A DNA stretch of 64,000 nucleotides from Pseudomonadota bacterium (GCA_023388355.1 JAEWGI010000016.1:1-64000); one strand, 5' to 3'; positions 25,800-34,370 are shown, numbered from the stretch's first letter. The notes: generated by a model from the letters alone, not told the origin. Numbers and translations: made by a program.

Positions 25800-28700
25800 A
25801 TGATCGCTCCCGACGCCCCACCCCCCCCGCCCGCAGCCGGCTCCGGTCCGCTCCCGCCGCTGCGCGCGGCGATCACCGCCGGCTGGGCGCTGGACGAGGC
25901 CATGCACGTGCGCGACCTGCTGGCCGTGGCCCACCAGCCCACGCCCGGCTGGGGCGAGGCCGACCGCGCCGCGATCCGCGCCACCGCCACCGACCTCGTG
26001 CAGCGGGTGCGCGCCCGCGCCGTCGACCAGGGCGCGATCGAGGCCTTCATGCGCCAGTACGACCTGGCCAGCGACGAGGGCGTGCTGCTGATGTGCGTGG
26101 CCGAGGCCCTGCTGCGCATCCCCGACGAGGACACGGCCGACCTGCTGATCCGCGACAAGCTGGGCGAGGCCGACTGGCGCCGCCACGTGGGCCGTTCGGA
26201 TTCGGTGCTGGTGAACGCCTCGACCTGGGGCCTGATGCTGACCGGGCACCTGGTGGACCTGGCCGACGAGACCCGGCGCGACGTGCGCGGCGCGTTCAGG
26301 CGCCTGGTCGGGCGCGTGGGCGAGCCGATGGTCCGGCTGGCGGTGCGCCAGGCGATGCGGATCATGGGCCACCAGTTCGTGATGGGCCGCAGCATCGGCG
26401 AGGCGCTGGCGCGCTCGCGCAAGGGCGCCAACGCCGCCTATCGCTATTCGTTCGACATGCTCGGCGAGGCGGCGCTGACCCGCACCGACGCGCAGCGCTA
26501 CTTCCACGCCTACACCGCGGCGATCGACGCCATCGGCGCCACCGGCCCGTTCGACGACGAGATCGCCGCGCCGTCGATCTCGGTCAAGCTCTCGGCCCTG
26601 CACCCGCGCTACGAGCACGCCAAGCGCGAGCGGGTGCTGGCGGAGCTGGCGCCGCAGCTGCTGGCGCTGGCGCGCCAGGCCCGCGGCCACCGCATCGGCC
26701 TCACCGTGGACGCCGAGGAGGCCGACCGCCTGGAGCTGTCGCTGGACGTGTTCGAAGCCGCGTTCGCCGATCCCGGGCTGGGCGGCTGGGAGGGCTTCGG
26801 GCTGGTGGTGCAGGCCTACCAGAAGCGCGCGCCGTTCGTGATCGACTGGATCGTCGCGCTCGCCCGCAGCCATGGCCGCCGGATCCCGGTGCGGCTGGTG
26901 AAGGGCGCCTACTGGGACAGCGAGGTCAAGCGCGCCCAGGTCGACGGCGTGGCCGGCTACCCGGTGTTCACCCGCAAGCCCAACACCGACGTCAGCTACC
27001 AGGCCAACGCCGCGCGCCTGCTGTCCGGCAGCGACGCGATCTATCCGATGTTCGCCACCCACAACGCGCAGACCATCGCGGCAATCCACCGCATGGCCGG
27101 AATCCTTCTCCCCCCGGGAGAAGGTGCCCGAGGGGCGGATGAGGGTACGCAGCACGGCGATGGCAACGCTCGCGCCGAACCCTCGCCCCAACCCCGGGTG
27201 GAGAAGGGCTCAAGCCACCCCTACGAATTCCAGAAGCTCCACGGCATGGGCGACGACCTCTACGCCGAGGCGATCCCCGCCGACCGCCTCGGCGTTCCCT
27301 GCCGCGTCTACGCCCCGGTCGGCTCGCAAGAGGACCTGCTGCCCTACCTCGTGCGCCGGCTGCTGGAAAACGGCGCCAACTCCAGCTTCGTCAACCGCAT
27401 CAGCGACGAGGACGTGTCGATTGACGACCTGGTGCGCGACCCGGTCGAGGTGGTCGCCGGCTTCGACGCCATTCCCCACCCGCGCATCCCGCTGCCGGTC
27501 GACCTGTACCGCAGCCACGGCATTGAAAGGAGCAATTCGATGGGCGTGAACCTCGCCAACGACGAGCAGCTGGGCGCGCTCGCCGGCCAGATCGACGCCG
27601 CGCTCGCCCGCGCCGGCGCGCAGGGTTGGACCGCCGCGCCGCTGGTGCCCGGCGCGCAGCCGTCGGGGCCGCTGGTCGCGGTCACCAACCCGGCCGACCG
27701 CCGCCAGCGCGTCGGCCAGTGGCAGGCCGCCGACGCCGCCACCGTCGAGCGCGCCCTGGCCAACGCGCTGGACGCGCAGCCGGCCTGGGACGCGACCCCC
27801 GCGGCCTCGCGCGCGGCCATCCTCGAACACGCCGCCAACCTGCTCGAACAGCGCATGCCGCTGTTCATCGCCCTGTGCACGAAGGAAGCAGGCAAGACCA
27901 TTCCCGACGGCGTGGCCGAAGTGCGCGAGGCGGTCGATTTCCTGCGCTACTACGCCGCACAGGCGCGGCGCGAGTTCGTGCCCGTGCCGCTGCCCGGCCC
28001 GACCGGCGAATCCAACGCCCTGCAGCTGGGCGGGCGCGGCGTGTTCGTGTGCATCAGCCCCTGGAACTTCCCGCTGGCGATCTTCGCCGGCCAGGTGGCC
28101 GCGGCGCTGGCCGCCGGCAACAGCGTGATCGCCAAGCCCGCCGAACAGACCAGCCTGGTCGGCTGGCAGGCGGTGAAGTTGCTGCACGAGGCCGGCGTGC
28201 CGGCGGCCGTGCTGCAGCTGCTGCCCGGCGACGGCGCCACCGTGGGCGCGGCGCTGACCGCCGACCCGCGCGTGGCCGGCGTCGCCTTCACCGGCTCGAC
28301 CGACACCGCGCGCGCGATCAACCGCGCCATGGCCGCGCGCGATGCCGCGATCGGGGTGCTGATCGCCGAAACCGGCGGCCAGAACGCGCTGATCGCCGAC
28401 TCCTCGGCCCTGCCCGAGCAGCTGGTCAAGGACGCGCTGGCCTCGGCCTTCACCTCCGCCGGCCAGCGCTGCTCGGCCGCGCGCGTGCTGTTCGTGCAGG
28501 CCGACATTGCCGACCGCGTGATCGAGATGCTGGCCGGGGCGATGGCCGAACTCACGGTCGGCGACCCGGCGCTGCTGTCCACCGACGTCGGCCCGGTGAT
28601 CGACGACGACGCGAAGTGCCAGCTCGACGAACACGCCGCGCGCATGGACGGCGGTGCGCGCCTGATCGCCGAAGCCCCGCTCGGCCCCGACACCGCCCAC

Positions 28701-29108
28701 GGCACCTTCTTCGCCCCGCGCGCCTGGGAGCTGGACTCGCTCGCGCAGCTCACCCGAGAGAACTTCGGCCCCGCCCTGCACGTGATCCGCTGGAAGGCGA
28801 GCGAACTCGACGCCGTGGTCGACGCGATCAACGCCACCGGATATGGCCTGACCCTCGGCATCCACTCGCGCATCGACGAGACCGTGGAGCGCATCATCCA
28901 GCGCGCGAAGGTGGGCAACGTCTACGTCAACCGCAACCAGATCGGCGCCGTGGTCGGCGTCCAGCCCTTCGGCGGCCAGAACCTCTCCGGCACCGGCCCC
29001 AAGGCCGGCGGCCCCCACTACCTGCCCCGCTTCGCCACCGAAAAGACCGTCACCATCAACACCACCGCCGCCGGCGGCAACGCGAGTCTGCTTACGTTGG
29101 GTGAGTGA
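25800..29108 (+). CDS. putA: Bifunctional proline dehydrogenase / P5C dehydrogenase PutA
   Basis: A 1102-residue enzyme oxidising proline to glutamate with a FAD domain then an NAD-dependent aldehyde dehydrogenase. The PRODH barrel shows SVKLSALHPRYE, VDAEEADRLELSLD and VRLVKGAYWDSEVK; the ALDH part has NFPLAIFAGQ, E857 in IAETGGQN and catalytic C891 in GQRCSA. There is no N-terminal ribbon-helix-helix DNA-binding domain, so it is not expected to repress its own gene. Residues about 435-474 are a proline/glycine/charged insertion encoded by a palindromic repeat (27102-27221), lying just before YEFQKLHGMGDDLY; PutA homologues pass directly from the MAG helix into this segment. Confidence 0.95.
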   Translation: MIAPDAPPPPPAAGSGPLPPLRAAITAGWALDEAMHVRDLLAVAHQPTPGWGEADRAAIRATATDLVQRVRARAVDQGAIEAFMRQYDLASDEGVLLMCVAEALLRIPDEDTADLLIRDKLGEADWRRHVGRSDSVLVNASTWGLMLTGHLVDLADETRRDVRGAFRRLVGRVGEPMVRLAVRQAMRIMGHQFVMGRSIGEALARSRKGANAAYRYSFDMLGEAALTRTDAQRYFHAYTAAIDAIGATGPFDDEIAAPSISVKLSALHPRYEHAKRERVLAELAPQLLALARQARGHRIGLTVDAEEADRLELSLDVFEAAFADPGLGGWEGFGLVVQAYQKRAPFVIDWIVALARSHGRRIPVRLVKGAYWDSEVKRAQVDGVAGYPVFTRKPNTDVSYQANAARLLSGSDAIYPMFATHNAQTIAAIHRMAGILLPPGEGARGADEGTQHGDGNARAEPSPQPRVEKGSSHPYEFQKLHGMGDDLYAEAIPADRLGVPCRVYAPVGSQEDLLPYLVRRLLENGANSSFVNRISDEDVSIDDLVRDPVEVVAGFDAIPHPRIPLPVDLYRSHGIERSNSMGVNLANDEQLGALAGQIDAALARAGAQGWTAAPLVPGAQPSGPLVAVTNPADRRQRVGQWQAADAATVERALANALDAQPAWDATPAASRAAILEHAANLLEQRMPLFIALCTKEAGKTIPDGVAEVREAVDFLRYYAAQARREFVPVPLPGPTGESNALQLGGRGVFVCISPWNFPLAIFAGQVAAALAAGNSVIAKPAEQTSLVGWQAVKLLHEAGVPAAVLQLLPGDGATVGAALTADPRVAGVAFTGSTDTARAINRAMAARDAAIGVLIAETGGQNALIADSSALPEQLVKDALASAFTSAGQRCSAARVLFVQADIADRVIEMLAGAMAELTVGDPALLSTDVGPVIDDDAKCQLDEHAARMDGGARLIAEAPLGPDTAHGTFFAPRAWELDSLAQLTRENFGPALHVIRWKASELDAVVDAINATGYGLTLGIHSRIDETVERIIQRAKVGNVYVNRNQIGAVVGVQPFGGQNLSGTGPKAGGPHYLPRFATEKTVTINTTAAGGNASLLTLGE
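27102..27221. repeat. Palindromic repeat element inserted in frame in putA
   Basis: CCTTCTCCC-CCCGGGAGAAGG (27104-27124) begins an element continuing TGCCCGAGGGGCGGATGAGG and ending with CCCTCGCCCCAACCCCGGGT then GGAGAAGGGC. The arrangement of an end palindrome, GGCGGATGAGGGT, and a CCCTCxCCCCAACCCC arm is that of intergenic REP/BIME-like elements in xanthomonads and relatives. Its length here keeps the putA frame open and adds about 40 residues. Confidence 0.75.
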
Positions 29109-29495
29109 GTGCGTTGACGAAGCGCAGCTTCGTGCACGAACGAACGCCCGCTGCGCTGCAGCGGGCCGGAAGCTTGGCGCGTCCAGTGATACGGATTCGC
29201 GTTCAGACGCATGGGACAACTGTCATCTCGACCGCAGGGAGAGATCTGATTTCCCGTAGATCCCTCGCCAACGGCTCGGATGACAACCTGAAACTGCGAA
29301 CGCCCGCCGCGCTGCGAGGGTCCGCACGCGCAGGCGACGCTTGCGCGGCATGCATCGCAGTAGTCACCGATCACACGCGTCATCCCCGCGAACGCGGGGA
29401 TGACGCGTGTTATCCGCAGAAATGGAACGTGCGGTGGCGCTGGCGGCATAGCGCCATGCTGCGGCTCCTGGACTGGGCGCGCGCCCAAGCAAGCC
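29109..29495. repeat. Gene-free spacer with two dispersed inverted repeats
   Basis: Between putA and the P450 gene there is no supported ORF. CCCGCTGC/GCAGCGGG (29148-29166) could terminate putA. At 29221-29285, TGTCATCTCGA...AGATCT pairs imperfectly with AGATCCCTCG...GGATGACA and is a diverged relative of the perfect repeat at 52780-52853. At 29373-29410 an 18-bp perfect inverted repeat, ACACGCGTCATCCCCGCG with a 2-nt loop, is of the widespread GTCATCCCCGCG palindrome type. Confidence 0.7.
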
Positions 29496-30653
29496 TCAGG
29501 CCAGCGCCACCGGCACCCTCGACCAGCCGCCCACGGGCGCGGTTGCGCGTTCTGGCGGCTGCGTGGGGTCGAGGGTGATCGAGGTACTCGCGGCGAGCAG
29601 GGCCTGCAGGGCGATGCGCAGTTCCAGCGTGGCCAGCAGGCGTCCGGGACAGACGTGGCGGCCGATGCCGTAGACAAGGTTGTGCGGGGCGTTGCGCTGC
29701 GGGTCGAAGGCGTCGGGGTCGCCGAAGACGGCTTCGTCGCGGTTGGCCGAGGTCCAGTTGAGCTTCACCAGCGCGCCCTGCGGGAGGGCGATGCCGCCGA
29801 CGTCCACCGGGCAGGTGGTGATGCGGCGGTTGGAGACGAAGGGATCGTCGATGCGCAGGATCTCGTCGATGACGGCATCGAATCCGGCGTCGTCCACGCC
29901 GGCGCGCAGGCGCGCCTGCAGGGCGGGACGGGTGGCCAGGTGGTGCACCAGGACGCCGACGCACTGCGCGATCGAGCCCAGGTCGCCGCCGGTCCAGTTG
30001 CGCAGGATCGAGACGAGCTCGGCATCGTCCAGCGGTCGGCCGTCGACGGTGCTGCGCATGAGGCGGGTGGTGAGGTCGTCGGCGTCGCTGGCGGGCCGGC
30101 GCGCGGCGTCGCGCCGCGGTTCGAGCACGGACAGGATGATCGCGTCGAAGGACTCGGCGACGCGTCGGGTCCAGTCGCGGTCGCGCGAGCGGGTGGCGGC
30201 GTGGTTCTCGGCCACCCAGTCGACCAGGCGGTCCTCCAGGCTCGCCGGCCATCCCAGCCAGGCGCACTGGGCGCGGACCGCGAAGCGCACGCCGATGGTG
30301 GAGACCGCGTCCACGGCGGTGCCGGCGGGCAGCGAGGCGACGAGTTCGCGCGCCACCTCGCGGAACCTGTCGTGGAAGGGCGCCAGCGCTTCGGCCTTCA
30401 GGAAGCCGTCGAGGGCCCGGCGGTATGCGGCATGCGCGTCGCCGTCGATGCCGTTGGGCACGTGCAGGTGGCGCGAGACGGCGCTGGAAAAACGCGCATG
30501 GTCGCGCGCGGCCTGGACCACCAGGTCGTGCCGCAGCAGCACCCATTCGCCGCGCACGTTGCGCACCACGCCGTGGCGGGGGCGCAGCTGGTCAGCGAAG
30601 GCGCGCAGGTCGCGGCCGTCGGCGGACAGGTCGTCTGGCATGTGATCGGTCAT
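29496..30653 (-). CDS. Cytochrome P450
   Basis: A 385-residue soluble P450. The heme-binding loop is YGIGRHVCPGRLLA with axial C335. The K-helix ExxR is EILR in IDEILRIDDPFVSNRR. The I-helix centre is NWTGGDLGSIAQ, where the usual acid-threonine pair (A/G-G-x-D/E-T) appears as G-G-D-L-G-S, so proton delivery may differ. No ferredoxin or reductase gene is adjacent. Neighbours give no pathway clue, so the substrate is unknown. Confidence 0.9.
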   Translation of the reverse strand: MTDHMPDDLSADGRDLRAFADQLRPRHGVVRNVRGEWVLLRHDLVVQAARDHARFSSAVSRHLHVPNGIDGDAHAAYRRALDGFLKAEALAPFHDRFREVARELVASLPAGTAVDAVSTIGVRFAVRAQCAWLGWPASLEDRLVDWVAENHAATRSRDRDWTRRVAESFDAIILSVLEPRRDAARRPASDADDLTTRLMRSTVDGRPLDDAELVSILRNWTGGDLGSIAQCVGVLVHHLATRPALQARLRAGVDDAGFDAVIDEILRIDDPFVSNRRITTCPVDVGGIALPQGALVKLNWTSANRDEAVFGDPDAFDPQRNAPHNLVYGIGRHVCPGRLLATLELRIALQALLAASTSITLDPTQPPERATAPVGGWSRVPVALA

Positions 30654-30882
30654 GTACTTGCCGGAAGCGTGGAACGGCGTCGGATTTCCACGAGCATATC
30701 AACGCGGGGTGCACGCGAGCCCGCGTCGATGCGGCGTCCCGATGTTCGCGCCGCGCCTGCCGCGGCAGGGTGCGCCCGGCGGGACCGGATCGCAGACCGC
30801 GCGGGACAGCGGCTTGCTCGATGCGGGGCGGCGAGCGCCGGTTCACGCCTCCATGAGCGCGACGGTGCGATGGTCGAGGCGC

Positions 30883-31170
30883 ATGGCCGGCCCCAACATC
30901 ACCCTTTACCTGGTGCACCTGGACATCGACGTGGCCCGGCATCCGGATCCGGCGCCGGATCTGGTGGAGCTGGCGCCGGGGCTGTACCTGACCGAGTCGG
31001 CGCGCACGCGTTCGCAGGTGTACCACGCGCTCAAGCGGCGGTTCGGGCCGCGGCGGCTGCTGGTGGCGCCGCTGGCGGGCGATCCGAAGTTCAAGGGCAT
31101 GCGGCCGGGCGTGCCGGCGTGGCTGCGCGCGCGGCCCGGGGTGAGCGATGCGACCGTACCGCGGGGGTGA
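30883..31170 (+). CDS. Small conserved-looking hypothetical protein
   Basis: A 95-residue protein (start ATG 30883, or ATG 30853). Core segments LYLVHLDIDVARHPDPAPDL, LAPGLYLTESARTRSQVYHA and LLVAPLAGDPKFKGM read like a compact alpha/beta fold rather than frame noise; I recall similar xanthomonad hypotheticals but cannot name a family. No clear ribosome-binding site. It is divergent from the P450 gene, with 229 bp between that contain no obvious signal. Confidence 0.5.
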   Translation: MAGPNITLYLVHLDIDVARHPDPAPDLVELAPGLYLTESARTRSQVYHALKRRFGPRRLLVAPLAGDPKFKGMRPGVPAWLRARPGVSDATVPRG

Positions 31171-31438
31171 CGGCGATTCGGGCGTGGCGGCCTGGGCGTG
31201 CGGGCCGGACTGGATCGATATCTGCTTCCATCGCGGCGGGTGCCATCGCCACGACGCGCGCCATCCGGGCCTGCCGCAGGTGCTGGAGATGCAGCGCCCG
31301 GCCGACGCGGGCAAGGGGCTGAATACCTGCATCAACCGGCACGTGCGCGCCGATTGCGCGTTTCGCAGCAAGCAACGGCTCAGCGATAGGCGCCGGGGCC
31401 GCGCCAGACCAGTTCGCCCTGGCGGTAGACCTGGTTGA
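31148..31438 (+). CDS. Small hypothetical protein, cysteine/histidine-substituted
   Basis: A 96-residue ORF overlapping the end of the previous gene by 23 bp. The core GDSGVAAWACGPDWIDICF ... HPGLPQVLEMQRPADAGKGL ... NTCINRHVRADC resembles a small conserved domain with a DSG-Y-x-x-G-P-D-W-I-x-V-x-F / G-L-x-T-Y-I-x-R pattern, but several expected tyrosines are Cys or His. The last 20 or so codons run into the opposing gene and are probably not conserved. It could be a functional variant or an early pseudogene. Confidence 0.4.
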   Translation: MRPYRGGDGDSGVAAWACGPDWIDICFHRGGCHRHDARHPGLPQVLEMQRPADAGKGLNTCINRHVRADCAFRSKQRLSDRRRGRARPVRPGGRPG

Positions 31439-32231
31439 CGCCGATCACCTCGCGCGCGTCGCCGATGTCGGCCAGCTCCGGATCGTCCGGATCGACCTGG
31501 CGGCAGGGGCCGGATTCGCGCCTGAGTGCGGTTTCCAGCGGGCAGACCATCAGCTTGCGGGTGCCGGGCAGGGGAATGAAGATTTCGCTCATGCCCTGCT
31601 CGCGCCAGGTGCGCAGGCGGGTTTCGCTGCTCAGCTCGTAGACGACCTGGTAGCCGCCGACTTCGAGGCTGGCCTGGTCGGACTGGAGGCTGATCCGGCG
31701 GCCGCTCTCGACCGCGGGACTGCGCGCGGTGCCGGCGTTGACGGGGGCGAGGTCCTCGCTGGCCATGCCCGGCGGCTGGCCCCAGGTGTGGCCGGGGCGA
31801 CGGCCGGAGGGCGGCGGGCGCGGCGCGGACTGCGGTGCGCTGGGCGCGGGACGGGGCCGGCGCGCGACAGCGGGGGAATCGGAGGTGACGTGGGCTTCGG
31901 GCGGTAGCGGCTCGGGGGTGAGCGGTGCCGGGGTGGTGCGCAGGCGCGAGGCGGCGGCGGAGGGATCGCTGGGATCGGAGGCCGCCGTGGGCTGCGGGTC
32001 GGGATCGGGGTTGGGCTCGGCCTGGCTGTCGCCGATGAAGTCCACCTCCACCCGGCTGCCGCCGGCGGCATCGTCGCCCTGCGGCGGGGTGGGGACGATC
32101 GGGGGAACCAGCAGGGCGACGAGCAGGCAGGCCAGGTGCAGCAGCGCGCTCAGCAGCCCGGCGATCCAGGGCTGCAGGCGTTCGAGGCGATGGTCGGCGC
32201 CGACGGGCGGCCCGGGGTCGGCGTTGCTCAT
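31380..32231 (-). CDS. Membrane-anchored proline-rich protein, TonB/TolA-like architecture
   Basis: A 283-residue protein: a short cytoplasmic leader, one helix (about residues 22-45, WIAGLLSALLHLACLLVALL), a roughly 110-residue Pro/Ser/Ala/Asp linker, and a C-terminal domain from about 165 that contains SLEVGGYQVVYELSSETRL and FIPLPGTRKLMVCPLETALR. The layout recalls TonB/TolA proteins that span the periplasm, but the C-terminal domain is not a recognisable TonB domain and there are no exbB/exbD neighbours. Function unknown. Confidence 0.6.
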   Translation of the reverse strand: MSNADPGPPVGADHRLERLQPWIAGLLSALLHLACLLVALLVPPIVPTPPQGDDAAGGSRVEVDFIGDSQAEPNPDPDPQPTAASDPSDPSAAASRLRTTPAPLTPEPLPPEAHVTSDSPAVARRPRPAPSAPQSAPRPPPSGRRPGHTWGQPPGMASEDLAPVNAGTARSPAVESGRRISLQSDQASLEVGGYQVVYELSSETRLRTWREQGMSEIFIPLPGTRKLMVCPLETALRRESGPCRQVDPDDPELADIGDAREVIGVNQVYRQGELVWRGPGAYR

Positions 32232-32530
32232 GCCGCCTGGGGTGCGTCGGGGGTACGGGCCGTCATGGCGAAGCGGAATGCGGGGCGCCGCATCGTAACG
32301 CGGCTTGAGCGCGGAGCCGGGACCGGCGGCACCGGGACTTCGCCGACGACTGGCCTGTTCAGGGATCCGGTCGTGTTCGGCGGCACGCCCCCGCCGGCCC
32401 GCCCCTCAGGGCGCGGCGCAGCGATGGTCCGGATGGCCCGCCCGGCAGCACGCCTTCGCCGCCTGGCGGGCTGGGGAGCAGGGCGGCAGTCGATCCTGTC
32501 TTGGTTCGCTGCCGCCCTGGCGGGTTGCGA
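32232..32530. other. Spacer with an 11-bp inverted repeat
   Basis: No gene is supported in these 299 bp. CAGGGCGGCAG (32479-32489) pairs perfectly with CTGCCGCCCTG (32509-32519) around a 19-nt loop. It lies just past the DUF378 stop on the minus strand and may be its termination hairpin, though no T-run follows. Confidence 0.4.
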
Positions 32531-32758
32531 TCAGCGATGGGCCTGCGCGCGCACCTCGCCATCGGTGGCGGCCCGCAGCAGGGGCACGATCTGCCACAGC
32601 GCCGAGGCGCCGACCAGGACGTAGACCAGGCGCGCGAGCATCGCCTGCTGGCCGCCGAAGATCGTGGCCACCAGGTCGAACTGGGCCAGGCCCACCAGGC
32701 CCCAGTTGATGCCGCCAACGATGACCAGGACGAGGGTCGCGAGGTTGAGTGCTTTCAT
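32531..32758 (-). CDS. DUF378 family small membrane protein
   Basis: A 75-residue protein with two membrane helices. LVIVGGINWGLVGLAQFDLV is the DUF378 signature, and the second helix ends in IVPLLRAA. Function unknown. It follows the fasciclin gene by 41 bp on the same strand, so the two are probably one operon, divergent from the MerR regulator. Confidence 0.88.
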   Translation of the reverse strand: MKALNLATLVLVIVGGINWGLVGLAQFDLVATIFGGQQAMLARLVYVLVGASALWQIVPLLRAATDGEVRAQAHR

Positions 32759-32799
32759 TGCGGTGTCTCCAGGTTGGATGGGGAAGGCGTGGCGCAGGG

Positions 32800-33351
32800 T
32801 CAGCCGTCCGGAATGAGGACCTTGTCGATGACGTGGATCACGCCGTTGCTGGCGACCACGTCGGCGGCGACCACGCGTGCGCCGTCGACCGTGACCGCTT
32901 CGCCGCTGGTCGCGATGTCCACGCGCCCGCCCTGCACGGTCGTGGCCCCGTCCAGGCCGGCCACGCGCGCGGCCGGATAGCGGCCCGGTACGACGTGGTA
33001 GCTGAGGATGGCCACGAGCTGGTCGCGGTTTTCCGGCTTGAGCAGGGTGTCGACCGTGCCCGCCGGGAGCGCGGCGAAGGCCGCGTCGGTGGGCGCGAAA
33101 ACGGTGAACGGGCCCTTGCCCTTGAGGGTGTCGACCAGGCCCGCGGCCTGCAGCGCCGCGGCCAGGGTCTTGAACTGGCCGGCGGCGACCGCGGTATCGA
33201 CGATGTCGGCCTGCGCCTGCGCCTGGGCGGTGGGCTGGGCCTTGGCGGCGCCCGGCTGTCCGGCCATGGCCAGCGGTGCCGCCAGGCCCAGCGACAGGGC
33301 AAGGATCAGCGGGCGGACGCGAAACGCGAGGTGGCGGGTGGAATGCTTCAT
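32800..33351 (-). CDS. Secreted fasciclin (FAS1) domain protein
   Basis: A 183-residue protein with a signal peptide ([14 protein letters not shown] before GQ) and one FAS1 domain. The H1 motif is [17 protein letters not shown] and the H2-like end is [23 protein letters not shown] lies between. Single-domain bacterial FAS1 proteins are periplasmic or surface adhesion-like; specific partners are unknown. It heads an operon with DUF378 and is divergent from a B12-type MerR gene whose operator-like repeats lie between the two. Confidence 0.92.
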   Translation of the reverse strand: MKHSTRHLAFRVRPLILALSLGLAAPLAMAGQPGAAKAQPTAQAQAQADIVDTAVAAGQFKTLAAALQAAGLVDTLKGKGPFTVFAPTDAAFAALPAGTVDTLLKPENRDQLVAILSYHVVPGRYPAARVAGLDGATTVQGGRVDIATSGEAVTVDGARVVAADVVASNGVIHVIDKVLIPDG

Positions 33352-33408
33352 CGGGGAACTCCGGGGCTGGGGTGAGGGCCCAGTCTCCGCAGTCCGCCGT
33401 TAGCCATG

Positions 33409-33441
33409 CGTACAAGTTAGAGTTGTACGAATCCTGTACAT
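33409..33441. promoter_or_regulatory. Cluster of three GTAC-centred boxes, candidate MerR operator
   Basis: CGTACAA (GTAC at 33410), TTGTACGA (GTAC at 33425) and CTGTACAT (GTAC at 33436) lie in the 99-bp gap between the fasciclin and merR starts. TGTACA-like boxes are the kind of site reported for LitR/CarH-type regulators, so this is the likely binding region for the adjacent regulator and would cover both promoters. Confidence 0.5.
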
Positions 33442-33450
33442 TCGCGGAGC

Positions 33451-34341
33451 ATGTTCCCGGTCAAGGCAGCCGCCGAGCTCAGCGGCCTCACCCCCGAAAC
33501 CCTGCGCGCCTGGGAGCGCAGGCACCTGGCCGTGGTGCCGCACCGCGACGACCGGGGCCGGCGCCTGTACGACGGCGCGATGGTCGAGCGCCTGGCCCGG
33601 CTGCACCGGCTGACCGGCCGCGGCCATCCGATCCGCGACCTGGCGCCGCTCGACGACGCCGCCCTCGACCGCCTGCTGGAGGAGGCGCGCCAGTCCGGCT
33701 ACGGCGCGCTCGAGGCGCTGCCCGAGCGCATGCTCGACGCGGTGGCCGACTACCGGGTGGACGAGTTCGACCGCGACCTGTCGGTGGCGATCGCGACCCT
33801 GCCGCTGCCGATCCTGGTGACCCGCGTGGTGATGCCGCTGCTGCGCGAGGTGGGTGTGCGCTGGGCCGACGGCCGCCTGGCGATCGCGCAGGAGCGGCTG
33901 GTGAGCAGCCTGCTGCGTGCGCGCCTGCTGTCGATCCTCAACCAGCATCCGCGCGAACGGCGTCCGCGCATCCTGTTCGCGACCTTGCCCGGCGAGCCGC
34001 ACGAACTGGGCCTGCTGGGCGCCGCGCTGCTGGCGCACGAGGCCGATGCGCCGGTGCTGTACCTCGGCACCGAGCTGCCCGCCGCCGAACTGCTGCGCGT
34101 CGCCGAGCGGCTGGATGCGGCCGCGGTGGCGGTGGGTTCGATCGATCCGGGCCACGCCCGCACCGCCCTGGCCGAGCTGCGGCTGCTGCACGAAGGGCTG
34201 GCCGCGGATGTGCCGGTGTGGCTGGGTGGCGCCAATGCGCGCTACCTGGCCGAAGCGCTGGGCGCGGACCGGGTGCGCGCGGTCAACGACCCGACGACCC
34301 TGGCGCGGCTGGTGCGGCGGCGGACGGGGCGCAGGCGGTAG
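33451..34341 (+). CDS. MerR-family regulator with B12-binding domain (CarH/LitR-like)
   Basis: A 296-residue protein: an N-terminal MerR helix-turn-helix (VKAAAELSGLTPETLRAWER), a four-helix region, then a Rossmann-like cobalamin domain. The lower-ligand motif E182-P-H184-E-L-G187 is intact. The W-x9-E-H motif that caps B12 in CarH is W138-x9-E148-R149, so the upper axial histidine is arginine. It may bind cobalamin differently, sense another ligand, or have lost light sensing. Divergent from the fasciclin-DUF378 operon, it probably controls it and itself. A GGAG lies just before the ATG. Confidence 0.82.
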   Translation: MFPVKAAAELSGLTPETLRAWERRHLAVVPHRDDRGRRLYDGAMVERLARLHRLTGRGHPIRDLAPLDDAALDRLLEEARQSGYGALEALPERMLDAVADYRVDEFDRDLSVAIATLPLPILVTRVVMPLLREVGVRWADGRLAIAQERLVSSLLRARLLSILNQHPRERRPRILFATLPGEPHELGLLGAALLAHEADAPVLYLGTELPAAELLRVAERLDAAAVAVGSIDPGHARTALAELRLLHEGLAADVPVWLGGANARYLAEALGADRVRAVNDPTTLARLVRRRTGRRR

Positions 34342-34370
34342 CGGCTGCGGTCATTGGCGTTGCCGCGGTG

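Noticed and set aside
27102..27221. The putA insertion considered as evidence of a frameshift or pseudogene.
   Set aside because: The reading frame stays open through the element and both catalytic domains on either side are in the same frame with intact motifs.
30592..31371. A 259-codon minus-strand ORF upstream of the P450 gene.
   Set aside because: It overlaps the start of the P450 and two plus-strand small genes, and its translation is Arg/His/Gln-rich frame noise.
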